A stretch of DNA of 64,000 bases from Nannocystis sp. (GTDB lineage: Bacteria; Myxococcota_A; Polyangia; Nannocystales; Nannocystaceae): assembly GCF_016714285.1 (NCBI RefSeq), contig NZ_JADJNN010000006.1:1-64000 (forward strand), given 5' to 3'. The translations under genes were made by a program, and so were the position numbers. Positions 37,091 to 45,003 of the stretch are shown in pieces. Each line of letters starts with the position of its first letter. Position 1 is the stretch's first letter. The notes beneath the pieces are model-generated. The model was given only the letters and a program-made list of their open reading frames with translations. It made no database searches and was not told the DNA's origin.

Positions 37091-38461
37091 ATGGCCGCAC
37101 GCTCTCTCGAGCTGACCTTCCTCGGCGCCACCGGCACCATCACCGGCGCCAGGTACCTCCTCGACACCGGCCACGCCCGCGTCCTCGTCGACTGCGGCCT
37201 CTACCAGGGCTTCAAGCAGCTGCGGCTGCGCAACCGCGGCCTGTTCCCCGCGCTCCCGCTCGACGCGATCGTCCTCACCCACGCCCACCTCGACCACAGC
37301 GGCTTCCTGCCCCAGCTGTGCCGCGCGGGCTTTCGCGGGCCTGTGTACTGCACCCCCGGCACCGCCGACCTGTGCCGCCTCTTGCTCCCCGACAGCGCCG
37401 CCCTGCAGCTCGAGGACGCCGCCTTCGCCAACAAGAAGGGCTACACCAAGCAGCACCCCGCGACCCCGCTCTACGACGTCGAGGACGCCGCCCAGGCGCT
37501 GCGCCAGCTGGTCCCGGTCGAGTTCGGCGAGCGCTTCGCCCTGCCCGGGGAGCTCCACGCCGGCTTCACCCGCGCCGGCCACACCCTCGGCGCCGCCAGC
37601 CTGCGGGTCGACGACGGCGTCCGCCGGGTCCTGTTCTCCGGCGACCTCGGCCGCGAGCAGGACATCATGATGGCGCCGCCCGACTCGCGCCCGCACGCCG
37701 ACGTGGTCGTGCTCGAGTCGACCTACGGCGGCCGCGCGCACGACGGCGAGGACCCGGGCGAGGTGCTCGCGGATCTCATCCGGCGCACCGCGGCCCGCGG
37801 CGGCCGCGTGCTGATCCCCGCCTTCGCCTTCGGCCGCGCCCAGGCCCTGCTCGTGCTCCTGCATCAGCTCCGCCGCGCCCGCAAGATCCCCGAGCTCCCG
37901 GTGTTCGTCGACAGCCCGCTGGCCTGCGACCCGAGCGAGCTCTACGCCGCCCACCCGCACGACCACCGCCTCAGCCGCGAGACCTGCGAGGCCGCCTTCG
38001 CCGGCGTCACGTACCTGCGCGACCCCGAGGACTCGCGCCGCTGCAGCGAGTCCCACGAGCCCGCGATCGTGCTCGCCGCCGCGGGCCTGGCCACCGGTGG
38101 CCGCGTCCTGCACCACCTCAAGCACACCGGCCCCGACCCGAACAGCGCGATCGTCCTCGCCGGCATCCAGGCCGCCGGCACCCGCGGCGCCACCCTGGCC
38201 AGCGGCGCCGACAGCCTCAAGATCCACGGCCGCAACATCTCGATCAACGCCGAGGTCGCCCACTTCGACATGCTCACCGCCCACGCCGACCAGCACGAGC
38301 TGCTCGGCTGGCTCGAGCACGACGACGCCCCGCGCCACACCTTCCTGGTCCACGGCGAACCCGAGGCCGCCGACGCCCTGCGCCGCGCGATCGAGGAGCA
38401 GCTGCGCTGGCCCGTCAGCGTCCCGGACTACCGCGACCACGTCGACATCCACGCGCTGTGA
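37091..38461 (+). CDS. MBL-fold / beta-CASP RNA metallohydrolase
   Basis: Zinc-dependent nuclease of the metallo-beta-lactamase/beta-CASP group (CPSF73/YSH1-like). Seen are LTFLGATGTITGARYLL, the metal motif LTHAHLDHSGFLPQL, AGHTLGAASLRV, LFSGDLGREQDIMM and ESTYGGRAHDGED. The beta-CASP part has RVLIPAFAFGRAQALLVLL, PVFVDSPLAC, VLAAAGLATGGRVLHHL, DMLTAHADQHELLGWL and FLVHGEPEAADALR. These enzymes cut or trim RNA. Length 456 is normal. ATG 37091 starts right after the poly-G tract; the upstream frame is open only because of G/C composition. Confidence 0.9.
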   Translation: MAARSLELTFLGATGTITGARYLLDTGHARVLVDCGLYQGFKQLRLRNRGLFPALPLDAIVLTHAHLDHSGFLPQLCRAGFRGPVYCTPGTADLCRLLLPDSAALQLEDAAFANKKGYTKQHPATPLYDVEDAAQALRQLVPVEFGERFALPGELHAGFTRAGHTLGAASLRVDDGVRRVLFSGDLGREQDIMMAPPDSRPHADVVVLESTYGGRAHDGEDPGEVLADLIRRTAARGGRVLIPAFAFGRAQALLVLLHQLRRARKIPELPVFVDSPLACDPSELYAAHPHDHRLSRETCEAAFAGVTYLRDPEDSRRCSESHEPAIVLAAAGLATGGRVLHHLKHTGPDPNSAIVLAGIQAAGTRGATLASGADSLKIHGRNISINAEVAHFDMLTAHADQHELLGWLEHDDAPRHTFLVHGEPEAADALRRAIEEQLRWPVSVPDYRDHVDIHAL

Positions 38462-38516
38462 TCCGGCCCGCTCGGCCGCCTTGTCGGCCCCCGCGCTCCT
38501 GTGCCATCCTCGCCGC

Positions 38517-39638
38517 GTGATCTCGCAGGTCCGCTTCGAGAACTTCAAGGCGCTGCAACAGGTCACCATCGACCTCGAGCGCCTCACCGTGCTCGTCGGC
38601 GCCAACGCGACCGGCAAGACCTCGGTGCTCCAGGGCCTGCACGCCTTCAGCACCTTCGATGACCGCAGCGGCTTTCCCAAGATTGTCGTGCTCCTCCAGA
38701 ATTTCGCGAACGGCTCGCGCACCCTGGGAAGCTCTGGCGACGTCGTTGTGAACGTGTCAGGCGACTTCTCGGCCGAATTTCGCGCGACGCCGGGCCCGTC
38801 GGACAAGCCGGACGCGTGTGGATTCAAGCTCACGCTCGGGGATCAAGCGATCGACACCGAGTCCTCACCAGCTGCAGCCGCGGCATTCGCCGTTCGTCTC
38901 GCCCGCACCGGCCTGAGCCATGCGATTCGGCTGCAGTTCGACCCGCGACGCCTCAGTGCCCCGTCCTATGTCGACGACGAACACCCACGCGTCGGCAACG
39001 ACGGGTTCGGGCTCGCCTCGGTTCTCGCCGTGGCCAGCGGCCAGCGATCCGGCGCCCTCGGGCAGATCGAGCGCGAGCTGCAGAAAATCCTGCCGTGGGC
39101 ACGAAACCTGCGGACCTTTCCTGCTCGCGTCCAGCGCAACGAACGCGAGTACATCACGGTCAACGGCAAGACGATCGAGAACGCAGTGGAGCGCACCTAT
39201 ATGGGCCAGCGCTTCGAGCTCGAGATCGACGGCGTCGGATCTGTCCCCGCGGACATGCTCAGCGAGGGCACGCTCCTGGTCCTCGGCCTGCTGACCGTCC
39301 TGCACACCACGCCCAACCTGCGCCTGCTCCTGCTCGACGACCTCGACCGCGGCCTCCACCCGAATGCCCAGCGCGACGTGGTCCGCAGCCTCCGCGCCGT
39401 CCTCGACGAGAACCCCCAGCTGCAGATCGTGTGCACCACCCACTCACCCTACGCCCTCGACGTCTTCGAGCCGCATGAGGTCCGCGTCCTGCAGCTGAAC
39501 GCGGAGGGCCGAGCGGGCTGCAAGGCGCTCACCGACCACCCGGACTGGCCGCGCTGGCGGGACTTCATGAACCCCGGCGAGTTCTGGAGCTCGGTCGGCG
39601 AGGACTGGATCTTCGGTGAACGCGATGGCACTCCCTGA
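38517..39638 (+). CDS. AAA_21-type ABC/SMC-like ATPase
   Basis: Stand-alone ATPase resembling the ATPase part of OLD-family nucleases: VRFENFKALQQVTIDL, Walker A VLVGANATGKTSVLQ (about residues 26-40), signature-like MLSEGTLLVLGLLTVL, Walker B LRLLLLDDLDRGLHPNAQ and H-loop CTTHSPYALDVF. The second Walker B acidic residue is Asp rather than Glu. There is no TOPRIM domain in this polypeptide, but the next gene overlaps it by 14 bp and has TOPRIM-like motifs, so the two may be a split OLD/PARIS-like pair. Bases 38680-39200 have less extreme codon bias than neighbours, hinting at transfer. The start is GTG 38517. Confidence 0.82.
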   Translation: MISQVRFENFKALQQVTIDLERLTVLVGANATGKTSVLQGLHAFSTFDDRSGFPKIVVLLQNFANGSRTLGSSGDVVVNVSGDFSAEFRATPGPSDKPDACGFKLTLGDQAIDTESSPAAAAAFAVRLARTGLSHAIRLQFDPRRLSAPSYVDDEHPRVGNDGFGLASVLAVASGQRSGALGQIERELQKILPWARNLRTFPARVQRNEREYITVNGKTIENAVERTYMGQRFELEIDGVGSVPADMLSEGTLLVLGLLTVLHTTPNLRLLLLDDLDRGLHPNAQRDVVRSLRAVLDENPQLQIVCTTHSPYALDVFEPHEVRVLQLNAEGRAGCKALTDHPDWPRWRDFMNPGEFWSSVGEDWIFGERDGTP

Positions 39639-40392
39639 GCTGCCGCTTCGCTTCGCGGTCGCGGGCGAGGACGAGGCCCACCACTTCGCCGTCACGACCC
39701 TGACCGACCGGATCCTGACGGAACAGGTCGCATGGCTCGACGGGAACCTCGATGCCTGCCGCATCTGGTGCGAGACCCAGGAGGGTCGATCATGGTCCGT
39801 CTTCGTGCGCGCGCGGAAGGAGCTCCGCCAGCGCGACCTGCGGCGCAGCCTCCCGACCGGCCACTTCGGCCGCGGCGACCCCGCTCAGCCCGACGCCCGC
39901 TTTGCGCGCGCCCAGCTGCACATCTGGAAGGACGCCAACGATCGCGGTGAACGCCTCGACGTCGTGTTCATCGCCCGCGATCTCGATCACAAGGACGGTC
40001 GCTTGCTTGGGCTCCGTCAGGCGATCGCAGAGCGTCCGTGGCCCTTCGCGGTCGTGCTCGCGTGGTTTCAGCCCGAGGCCGAGGCATGGTTCATCGCCGG
40101 CCACGAGCCTCGCGGCGAGGACCAGCGTGAGCGACACGCCCAACTCCGGAGCCGGCTCGGTTTCTGCCCGATCGAGCAGCCGCACCGACTGCTCTCCACC
40201 CGAGACGACTCGGAAAAAGACGCCAAGGTCGTCTGGGCGACCCTCAAGGCCGACGACCCCGACGCGCGCCTCCGCAGCATGCAGGTCGACCTCGATCGCC
40301 TGCGCCGCAACGGCGCCCAGGCCGGCGTCGCCGACTTCCTCGATCGCATCTTCCAGAGCATCGTCCCCCTGCTCAGCGGGCCATCACGCTGA
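39625..40392 (+). CDS. TOPRIM/DUF4276-like partner of the ATPase
   Basis: No named family is certain. Motifs suggest a TOPRIM-like nuclease fold: a Glu in RFAVAGEDEAHHFAV near the N-terminus, VVFIARDLDHKDGR with the DxD pair (about residue 110), and LAWFQPEAEAWFIAGHE, a phrase typical of DUF4276 and related proteins. The C-terminal part is helical. It overlaps the ATPase gene by 14 bp, and GTG 39616 is an alternative start. ATPase plus TOPRIM-like protein is the organisation of several antiphage systems (PARIS AriA-AriB, OLD-type), so a defence role is inferred from architecture and pairing only. Confidence 0.65.
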   Translation: MALPELPLRFAVAGEDEAHHFAVTTLTDRILTEQVAWLDGNLDACRIWCETQEGRSWSVFVRARKELRQRDLRRSLPTGHFGRGDPAQPDARFARAQLHIWKDANDRGERLDVVFIARDLDHKDGRLLGLRQAIAERPWPFAVVLAWFQPEAEAWFIAGHEPRGEDQRERHAQLRSRLGFCPIEQPHRLLSTRDDSEKDAKVVWATLKADDPDARLRSMQVDLDRLRRNGAQAGVADFLDRIFQSIVPLLSGPSR

Positions 40393-40399
40393 GCCCGCC

Positions 40400-41608
40400 T
40401 CAGCGTCTGCTCCGCAGCGCGAACCACAGCTCGACCTCGACGCCGAGCGAGAGCTCCGCGCCGCCGAGCACGAACACCGGCGCCTGGCCGGCCGCGCGGG
40501 CGATCTGCGGGACCCGGCCGCTGCTGCGGGCGCTGCCCGCCAGCTCGACGTAGCCGCCGATCCGCGCCGACATCCCGCGTCGCTGCACGCGGCCGCCGAG
40601 GCCCACGCGCGCCAGCCCGCCGAGCAGCAGCGAGGCCCCGCTCGAGCTCGTCGTCGTGTACTTCACTGGCGCGCCGTCCTGCGTCACCTGCCAGGTCTCG
40701 AGCGTCGGTCCGACCAGCGTGGTCAGCTCGAAGGCCCCGCGCCGCAGCAGGTGACCGACCACCGCGGCCCCGCGGAAGCGGCCAAGCGCGAGCCCGTCGT
40801 GCAGCCGCGTGTGCCCGCGAAAGCCCGCCCCGAGCAGCAGCGAGCGGCGCAGCTTGAGGTCGACCCGCAAACCACCGCCACCGCCCGCCAGCCCGGCCCC
40901 GGCTGCCGGCGCACCCAGTCCAAAACTTGCCCCGAGCTCGAGCGCCACCCCGAGCTCGAGCGTCCGCGCGGCCCCCGTCGCGTCCTGACGCGGGCGCTCC
41001 GTCGTTGCGGCGGGCGTCGTTGCGGGTGCACGCGTATCGACCGGCCTCCCTGCGCCCGCCCCGACCGCGCCCCGTCCTGCGGCGACCGGCCCCGCCGCGC
41101 TCGCATCGTCCTGCACCGCGGTTGGCATCGTCGCCTCGGGCCCGCGCAGCGGCTCCGAGCTCACCGCCACGGGCGCGACGAACACCCCGTCGCTGCGATC
41201 CGGCCGGGCCGTCTCGTCCTCGATCGACGCGAGGGTCGCCGCGATCAATCGCGCGGCCGTCCGCTCGCGGCCCGCGGCCGGCGCGGTGATCTTGCGCTGG
41301 TACACGCGACCGTCGCCGAGGACCACCTCGAGCACGAGCTGGCCGTCCTGCGCCGTCACGTGGCACAGCGCGACCAGCCCCGCGATCGGCCCCGCCGCCT
41401 GACCGGCCGCGAGGATCTGCTTGTCCGTGAGGCGCGTGGCGACGGCCTCGGCGAGCGCGTCCGCGTCGAGCCCCGCGCCGCGCAGCCACACCCGGACGAT
41501 CACCCGCCCAGACGTGGGTGTGGACGCCGAGATAGACGGGGCCTCGGGCGGCGCCGGCAGGTCAGCCGGCGCCCCGAGCAGGAGCACGCTGAGGCGAAGC
41601 CCGAGCAA
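40400..41608 (-). CDS. Probable outer-membrane/periplasmic protein of unknown function
   Basis: Not recognised. It has an N-terminal hydrophobic leader (LLGLRLSVLLLGAPADLPAPP), a small domain with VRVWLRGAGLDADALAEAVA and LVLEVVLGDGRVYQRKITAP, and a long Ala/Pro/Thr linker. The C-terminal half has alternating short strands (GGGGGLRVDLKLRRSLLLGA, GFRGHTRLHDGLAL, AELSLGVEVELWFALR) that looks like a small beta-barrel. The likely start is TTG 41608 with a GGAAGG ribosome site 9 nt upstream. It follows the DPDC-repeat gene by about 50 bp on the same strand and may be the last member of the ECF sigma operon. It ends 7 bp from the convergent TOPRIM-like gene. Confidence 0.6.
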   Translation of the reverse strand: MLGLRLSVLLLGAPADLPAPPEAPSISASTPTSGRVIVRVWLRGAGLDADALAEAVATRLTDKQILAAGQAAGPIAGLVALCHVTAQDGQLVLEVVLGDGRVYQRKITAPAAGRERTAARLIAATLASIEDETARPDRSDGVFVAPVAVSSEPLRGPEATMPTAVQDDASAAGPVAAGRGAVGAGAGRPVDTRAPATTPAATTERPRQDATGAARTLELGVALELGASFGLGAPAAGAGLAGGGGGLRVDLKLRRSLLLGAGFRGHTRLHDGLALGRFRGAAVVGHLLRRGAFELTTLVGPTLETWQVTQDGAPVKYTTTSSSGASLLLGGLARVGLGGRVQRRGMSARIGGYVELAGSARSSGRVPQIARAAGQAPVFVLGGAELSLGVEVELWFALRSRR

Positions 41609-41656
41609 GGGCGCGAGCCTTCCACAACCACGTCGGCGAGGCCAGCGGCGCGGCGC

Positions 41657-42847
41657 CTAACAGTCCGGGTCCATCGGCACGTTGGGGTCGCAGACGCCGT
41701 CCTTGCAGTTGGGGTCGTTCGGGTCGTTGCACACGCAATCCGGGTCGTTCGGGTTCATCGGATCGCAGACCATGTCGGGGCAGTCCGGCGAGTTCGGGTC
41801 GCACACGCACGAGCCCTGATCGCACACCTGGCCGGCGCCGCAGTCGGCATCCTTGGCGCAGGGCGGGGCGCCGCACAGCCCGTTGATGCACACCTGGCCC
41901 GGCGCGCAGTCGTTGTCGACGTTGCACTGCAGCAGGCCGCAGTCCGGGTCCTGCGGGTTCATCGGGTCGCAGATCCCGTCGAGGCACATCGGGTCGTTGG
42001 GATCGCAGGCCGGGCAGTCCGGGTCGTTGGGCGTGTTCGGGTCGCACATCCCGTCGCCGCCGCAGACCCCGTTGACGCACAGCTGTCCCATGGGACAGTC
42101 CGCGTCCTGCACGCACATCAGCGGCGGGCAGTCCGGGTCCTGCGGGTTCATCGGGTCGCAGACGTTGTCCGGGCAATTCGGGTCGCCGGGCTGGCAGGCG
42201 CAGTCGGGGTCGACCGGGTCGCCGCTGCAGAAGCCGTCGCTGCACATCGGGTCGTCCGGCGCGCAGCAGTCGGGGTCGTCCGGCAGCATCGCGTTGCAGA
42301 AGCCGTCGCTGCAGTTCACGTCGTTGGGGTCGGCGCAGGCGCAGGCGCCATTGAGGCAGACCTGGCCGGGGCCGCAGTCGGCGTCGTCCATGCACGTGGG
42401 CGTGCAGCCCGGCGCGTTGGGGTCCTGGCACACGCAGTCGGGGTCGACCGGGTCGCCGTCGCAGAAGCCGTCGCTGCACATCGGGTCGCCCGGCGTGCAG
42501 CAGTCGGGGTCGTCCGGCAGCATCGGGTCGCACACGCCGTCGCCGCAGCCGGGCGTGTTGGGGTCGCAGTTCGGGCAGTTCGGGTCGCCCGGCTGACACT
42601 GCGGGCAGTCCGGGTCCTGCGGGTTCATCGGGTCGCAGACGTTGTCGACGCACATCGGGTCGCTCGGGTCGCAGGGCCCGCCCGACGGGTCGCTGTCGCC
42701 CTCGTCGGTCGACTCGCCGCCGTCGCCGCAGTCGCCCTCGTCGCCCATCTGCTTGGGCACGGGGCAGCCGGTGGTGGTCAGCAGGCCGAAGCCGGCGACC
42801 AGCAGGGGAGAGAGCACGCGCCGGGTCATCCATCGAAGTGTTGTCAT
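41657..42847 (-). CDS. Secreted lipoprotein built of Cys/Asp/Pro (DPMNPQDPDC) repeats
   Basis: A signal peptide with lipobox (LLTTTGCPV) precedes about 370 residues made almost wholly of Cys, Asp, Pro, Asn and Gly in short variants of VCDPMNPQDPDC, DGFCDGDPVDPDC and DADCGPGQVCLNGAC. The DxDxDG-like spacing resembles thrombospondin type 3 calcium-binding repeats; the CxxDxDCxxGQxC blocks are known from myxobacterial surface proteins. A stiff calcium-stabilised stalk is the inference. Its ATG overlaps the stop of the preceding small lipoprotein gene (ATGA). A palindrome CTGTCCCATGGGACAG lies in the coding sequence at 42083-42098. Confidence 0.75.
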   Translation of the reverse strand: MTTLRWMTRRVLSPLLVAGFGLLTTTGCPVPKQMGDEGDCGDGGESTDEGDSDPSGGPCDPSDPMCVDNVCDPMNPQDPDCPQCQPGDPNCPNCDPNTPGCGDGVCDPMLPDDPDCCTPGDPMCSDGFCDGDPVDPDCVCQDPNAPGCTPTCMDDADCGPGQVCLNGACACADPNDVNCSDGFCNAMLPDDPDCCAPDDPMCSDGFCSGDPVDPDCACQPGDPNCPDNVCDPMNPQDPDCPPLMCVQDADCPMGQLCVNGVCGGDGMCDPNTPNDPDCPACDPNDPMCLDGICDPMNPQDPDCGLLQCNVDNDCAPGQVCINGLCGAPPCAKDADCGAGQVCDQGSCVCDPNSPDCPDMVCDPMNPNDPDCVCNDPNDPNCKDGVCDPNVPMDPDC

Positions 42848-43104
42848 CGTCGCTCCTGCGCCGGGGTAGCCGGCAATTTCGAGTCCAGGGGGGTGGTCGC
42901 TGGCCGGGCCGTCGGCGCCGGTCGGGAAGACATTGCCGCGGGGCCGGATTTACTTACAGCCGCCGCGCTCGTCGCAGCATCATCGTCACCGAGTTGTGGC
43001 TCGGCCTCGCCGCTCGACGAGCAGCTGTCGCTGTCGCCGAAGATCACGAAGTCGTCGGTCGCGCAGCCCGCGAAGGCGAGCGCCGTCAGCAGCAGGACCC
43101 TCAT
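42844..43104 (-). CDS. Small lipoprotein of the ECF sigma operon
   Basis: This 86-residue protein has a clean signal peptide and lipobox (MRVLLLTALAFAGCATDD, Cys about residue 14), then an acidic Ser-rich stretch (GDSDSCSSSGEAEPQLGDDD) and a Pro/Ala tail. No family recognised. Its start overlaps the stop of the anti-sigma-like gene (ATGA at 43104-43101) and its stop overlaps the start of the DPDC-repeat gene (ATGA at 42847-42844). This argues strongly that it is translated. Confidence 0.7.
   Translation of the reverse strand: MRVLLLTALAFAGCATDDFVIFGDSDSCSSSGEAEPQLGDDDAATSAAAVSKSGPAAMSSRPAPTARPATTPLDSKLPATPAQERR
42929..42958 (-). promoter_or_regulatory. Putative ECF promoter inside the small lipoprotein gene
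   Basis: On the minus strand this 30-bp stretch starts TGTAAGTAAATCC and ends CGCGGCAATGTC. It matches the region just upstream of the sigma gene (44857-44828) at about 21 of 30 positions, including TGTAAG and CGCGG-AATG. Position about 80 bp ahead of the DPDC-repeat gene suggests an internal promoter read by the operon's own sigma factor. Confidence 0.4.
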
Positions 43105-44187
43105 GGCTGGGCCTCCGTCGCCTCGTCGCGGTGGGCCCCGGCCGGGAGCTCGGCGAGGTAGCGCGACCAGCAGGCGGCCCGCGCGTCGTCGGCCTCGCTG
43201 CGGCACAGGCCGGCCCGCGCGTCGTCGGCGAAGCCGCCGCCCGGGAAGCGGTCGAGGTAGGCCCGCCACAGGCGCCGCTGGGCGGCCAGGTCGTGGCGCG
43301 CGCGCGCCAGGCCGAAGCGGTCGACGAGGGCGTGCTCGACCTCCGGCCGCGAGCCGCCGATCGCCGCGATCTCGATGTAGCGCTCGTCGGCGCCGGCGAG
43401 GTCGCCGGCCCGCAACAAGGCCTCGGCCTCGTCGTCGAGCCGGCGCAGGCGCGCCGCCAGGTCCTCGCCCGCCTCGCTCCGCGTCGCCCGGGCTCGCCTC
43501 GCTGGACGCGCCGGGCAATCGACCTGTCCCTCGGGGCAGCTCGCCGGCGTGGCTCGCTCGCAGCCAACCTGTCCCTCGGGGCAGCTCGTCGGCGCGGCCC
43601 GCTCGCCCCTCGGGGCAGCTCGTCGGCGCGGCCCGCTCGCAGCCAACCTGTCCTTCGGGGCAGCTCGTCGGCGCGGCCCGCTCGCAGTCCGTCTGTCCTT
43701 CGGGGCAGCTTGTCCGCTCGCAGCCGGCCTGTCCCCCGGGGCATGTCGACGCCGACGCGGCCCGCTCGCAGTCCGTCTGTCCTTCGGGACATGTAGGCAC
43801 CGGCCCCGCGCTGGCGGGCCGCTGCGGGTCGTCGGCGCCGCCGAGCAGCCCGGCGAGCGAGCCCGGCGCGGCGGCCTCGCGGCGGGCGAAGCCCTGCTGC
43901 AGCGCGAGCGCCAGCACCAGCGCCGCCGCGATCGCCAGGACCAGCGCGGTCCCGCGGGCGCGTGGGCCTCTCGGGGCGATCGTCGGCGCCGGCGCGCCGC
44001 GGCGGGCCGCGTCGATCCACCCGTGGGGGACCGCCCGCGGGTCGATGCGGTGCGCCCGCGCGACGATCTCCGCGAAGTCGGGCCGCGACCCGGCCGCGGC
44101 CAGCTCGCGCCCCGCGACGCCGCGCGCCGCGGCCCCGAGCTCGTCGACGACCCGCTCCAGCGCCTCAGAGTCTCGTTCGTGGCTCAC
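43101..44187 (-). CDS. Membrane protein with TPR-like C-terminus, probable anti-sigma factor (11-bp deletion)
   Basis: The N-terminal cytoplasmic part (MSHERDSEALERVVDELGAA, then DFAEIVARAHRIDPRAVPHG) is followed by one membrane span (TALVLAIAAALVLALALQQGF). A 15-residue repeat ((S/T)CPEGQ-x2-CERAAPT) comes next, then a TPR-like region (LLRAGDLAGADERYIEIAAI, LWRAYLDRFPGGGFADDARAGL). Position directly after an ECF sigma gene suggests it restrains that sigma at the membrane. The start GTG 44187 overlaps the sigma stop (GTGA). Within the repeats one 45-bp unit is only 34 bp (near 43605), an 11-bp deletion that shifts the frame; the downstream frame continues normally to 43101. It may be a real slippage event or an assembly error. 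Confidence 0.65.
43520..43795 (-). repeat. 45-bp tandem repeats coding CPEGQ..CER units
   Basis: About six units of about 45 bp (one truncated to 34 bp, others 30-48 bp), each carrying a tgtccytcggggca half or full palindrome. The last unit has the perfect TGTCC-TTCG-GGACA at 43778-43791. They encode the extracellular Cys-rich stalk of the anti-sigma-like protein. Copies at 43561-43680 are nearly identical, so recent expansion is likely. Confidence 0.85.
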
Positions 44188-44813
44188 GTGCTCCCTCCCT
44201 CGCGCGGCAACCAGCCCAGGGCGCGCAGCGCAGCGCCGATCCGGGCCCGGGCCCGGCTGATCCGCACCGCCAGGTTGCCGGGCGAGATGGCCAGCCGCGC
44301 CGCCGCCTCCTCCGTCGACATCCCCTCCAGCTCGCGGACCGTGAACGCCTCGCGCAGCGACTCCGGCAGCTCCGCGAGCACCGCGTAGAGCACCCGGCTG
44401 CGCTCGCGTTGGAGGTGCAGGCGGTCGAGCGCCGGCCCGGCGCCGTGGACCTCGGCCACGCACTCGAGCCGCGCGTGCGCCCGCTGGGTGCTCTGCCGGC
44501 TGCGCCAGTGCTTGCGCGCCATGTTGAGGGCGATGCCCGCCAGCCAGGCCTCGAGGCTGCGCCCCGGCTCGTAGCGGGCGCGGCTCGCCATGGCCTGGGC
44601 GAAGGTCTCCTGCGCCAGCTCCTCGGCGACCGCGAGGTCACCCGTCAGGTGCCGCAGCTGCCGCAGGAGCCGGCCGTAGTGGCGGGCGTACACCTCGGAC
44701 CAGGCCGCCAGATCGCCGTCGCGGGCCCGCAGCTCGAGCGCATCGTCGGCCACCGGGGTCGGGGCAGACGCGGCGATCGGTGGCAGCAGCTGGAGGTGCG
44801 GGGCCGGCTTCAT
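44184..44813 (-). CDS. RNA polymerase ECF sigma factor
   Basis: 209-residue group IV sigma factor. Region 2 covers ARDGDLAAWSEVYARHYGRLL through GDLAVAEELAQETFAQAM and LEAWLAGIALNMARKHWR. Region 4 is VLAELPESLREAFTVRELEGMSTEEAAARLAISPGNLAVRISRAR, with the helix-turn-helix in its second half. It is the first gene of an operon whose members are linked by GTGA/ATGA overlaps: sigma, membrane anti-sigma-like protein, small lipoprotein and DPDC-repeat lipoprotein. The system probably controls cell-surface proteins. ATG 44813 is the natural start; a TGTAAG-type motif sits immediately upstream, consistent with self-activation. Confidence 0.9.
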   Translation of the reverse strand: MKPAPHLQLLPPIAASAPTPVADDALELRARDGDLAAWSEVYARHYGRLLRQLRHLTGDLAVAEELAQETFAQAMASRARYEPGRSLEAWLAGIALNMARKHWRSRQSTQRAHARLECVAEVHGAGPALDRLHLQRERSRVLYAVLAELPESLREAFTVRELEGMSTEEAAARLAISPGNLAVRISRARARIGAALRALGWLPREGGST

Positions 44814-44827
44814 GCGCGAGCTCAGCA

Positions 44828-44857
44828 GGCATTACCGCGGACCGGCGATTTCTTACA
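44828..44857 (-). promoter_or_regulatory. Putative autoregulated ECF promoter
   Basis: Minus-strand motif beginning TGTAAGAAATCGCC and ending CGCGGTAATGCC, 15 bp before the sigma start codon. It is shared with 42929-42958, and TGTAAG also occurs upstream of the CDDGN lipoprotein at 62712. The very short leader it implies is a caveat. Confidence 0.4.
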
Positions 44858-44950
44858 CGGAAATTCGCGCGATCACGCGCCCAGCCGCGGACGGTGTCCC
44901 CGTGCCCGTGTGCGCCGCTGCGGCCTCATGGGCAATGGGCCGCCACCGGG

Positions 44951-44975
44951 AGCCTGTCCGAAGGGACAGGCGCTC
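44951..44975. terminator. Palindromic hairpin downstream of purQ
   Basis: CCTGTCC-GAAG-GGACAGG (44953-44970) with further pairing of AGCCTG-side and CAGGCGCT-side bases. It lies 30-50 bp past the purQ stop and could end the purLQ transcript. It is one of the dispersed TGTCC/GGACA palindromes. Confidence 0.45.
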
Positions 44976-45003
44976 CCACGAGCTTCGCCGCGCTGTCGGC
45001 CGC

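Noticed and set aside
39752..44260. Plus-strand 1502-codon open frame
   Set aside because: It runs antisense to the ECF operon and in a wrong frame of the TOPRIM-like gene. Composition is Arg/Pro/Ser noise from GC-rich DNA, with no motif.
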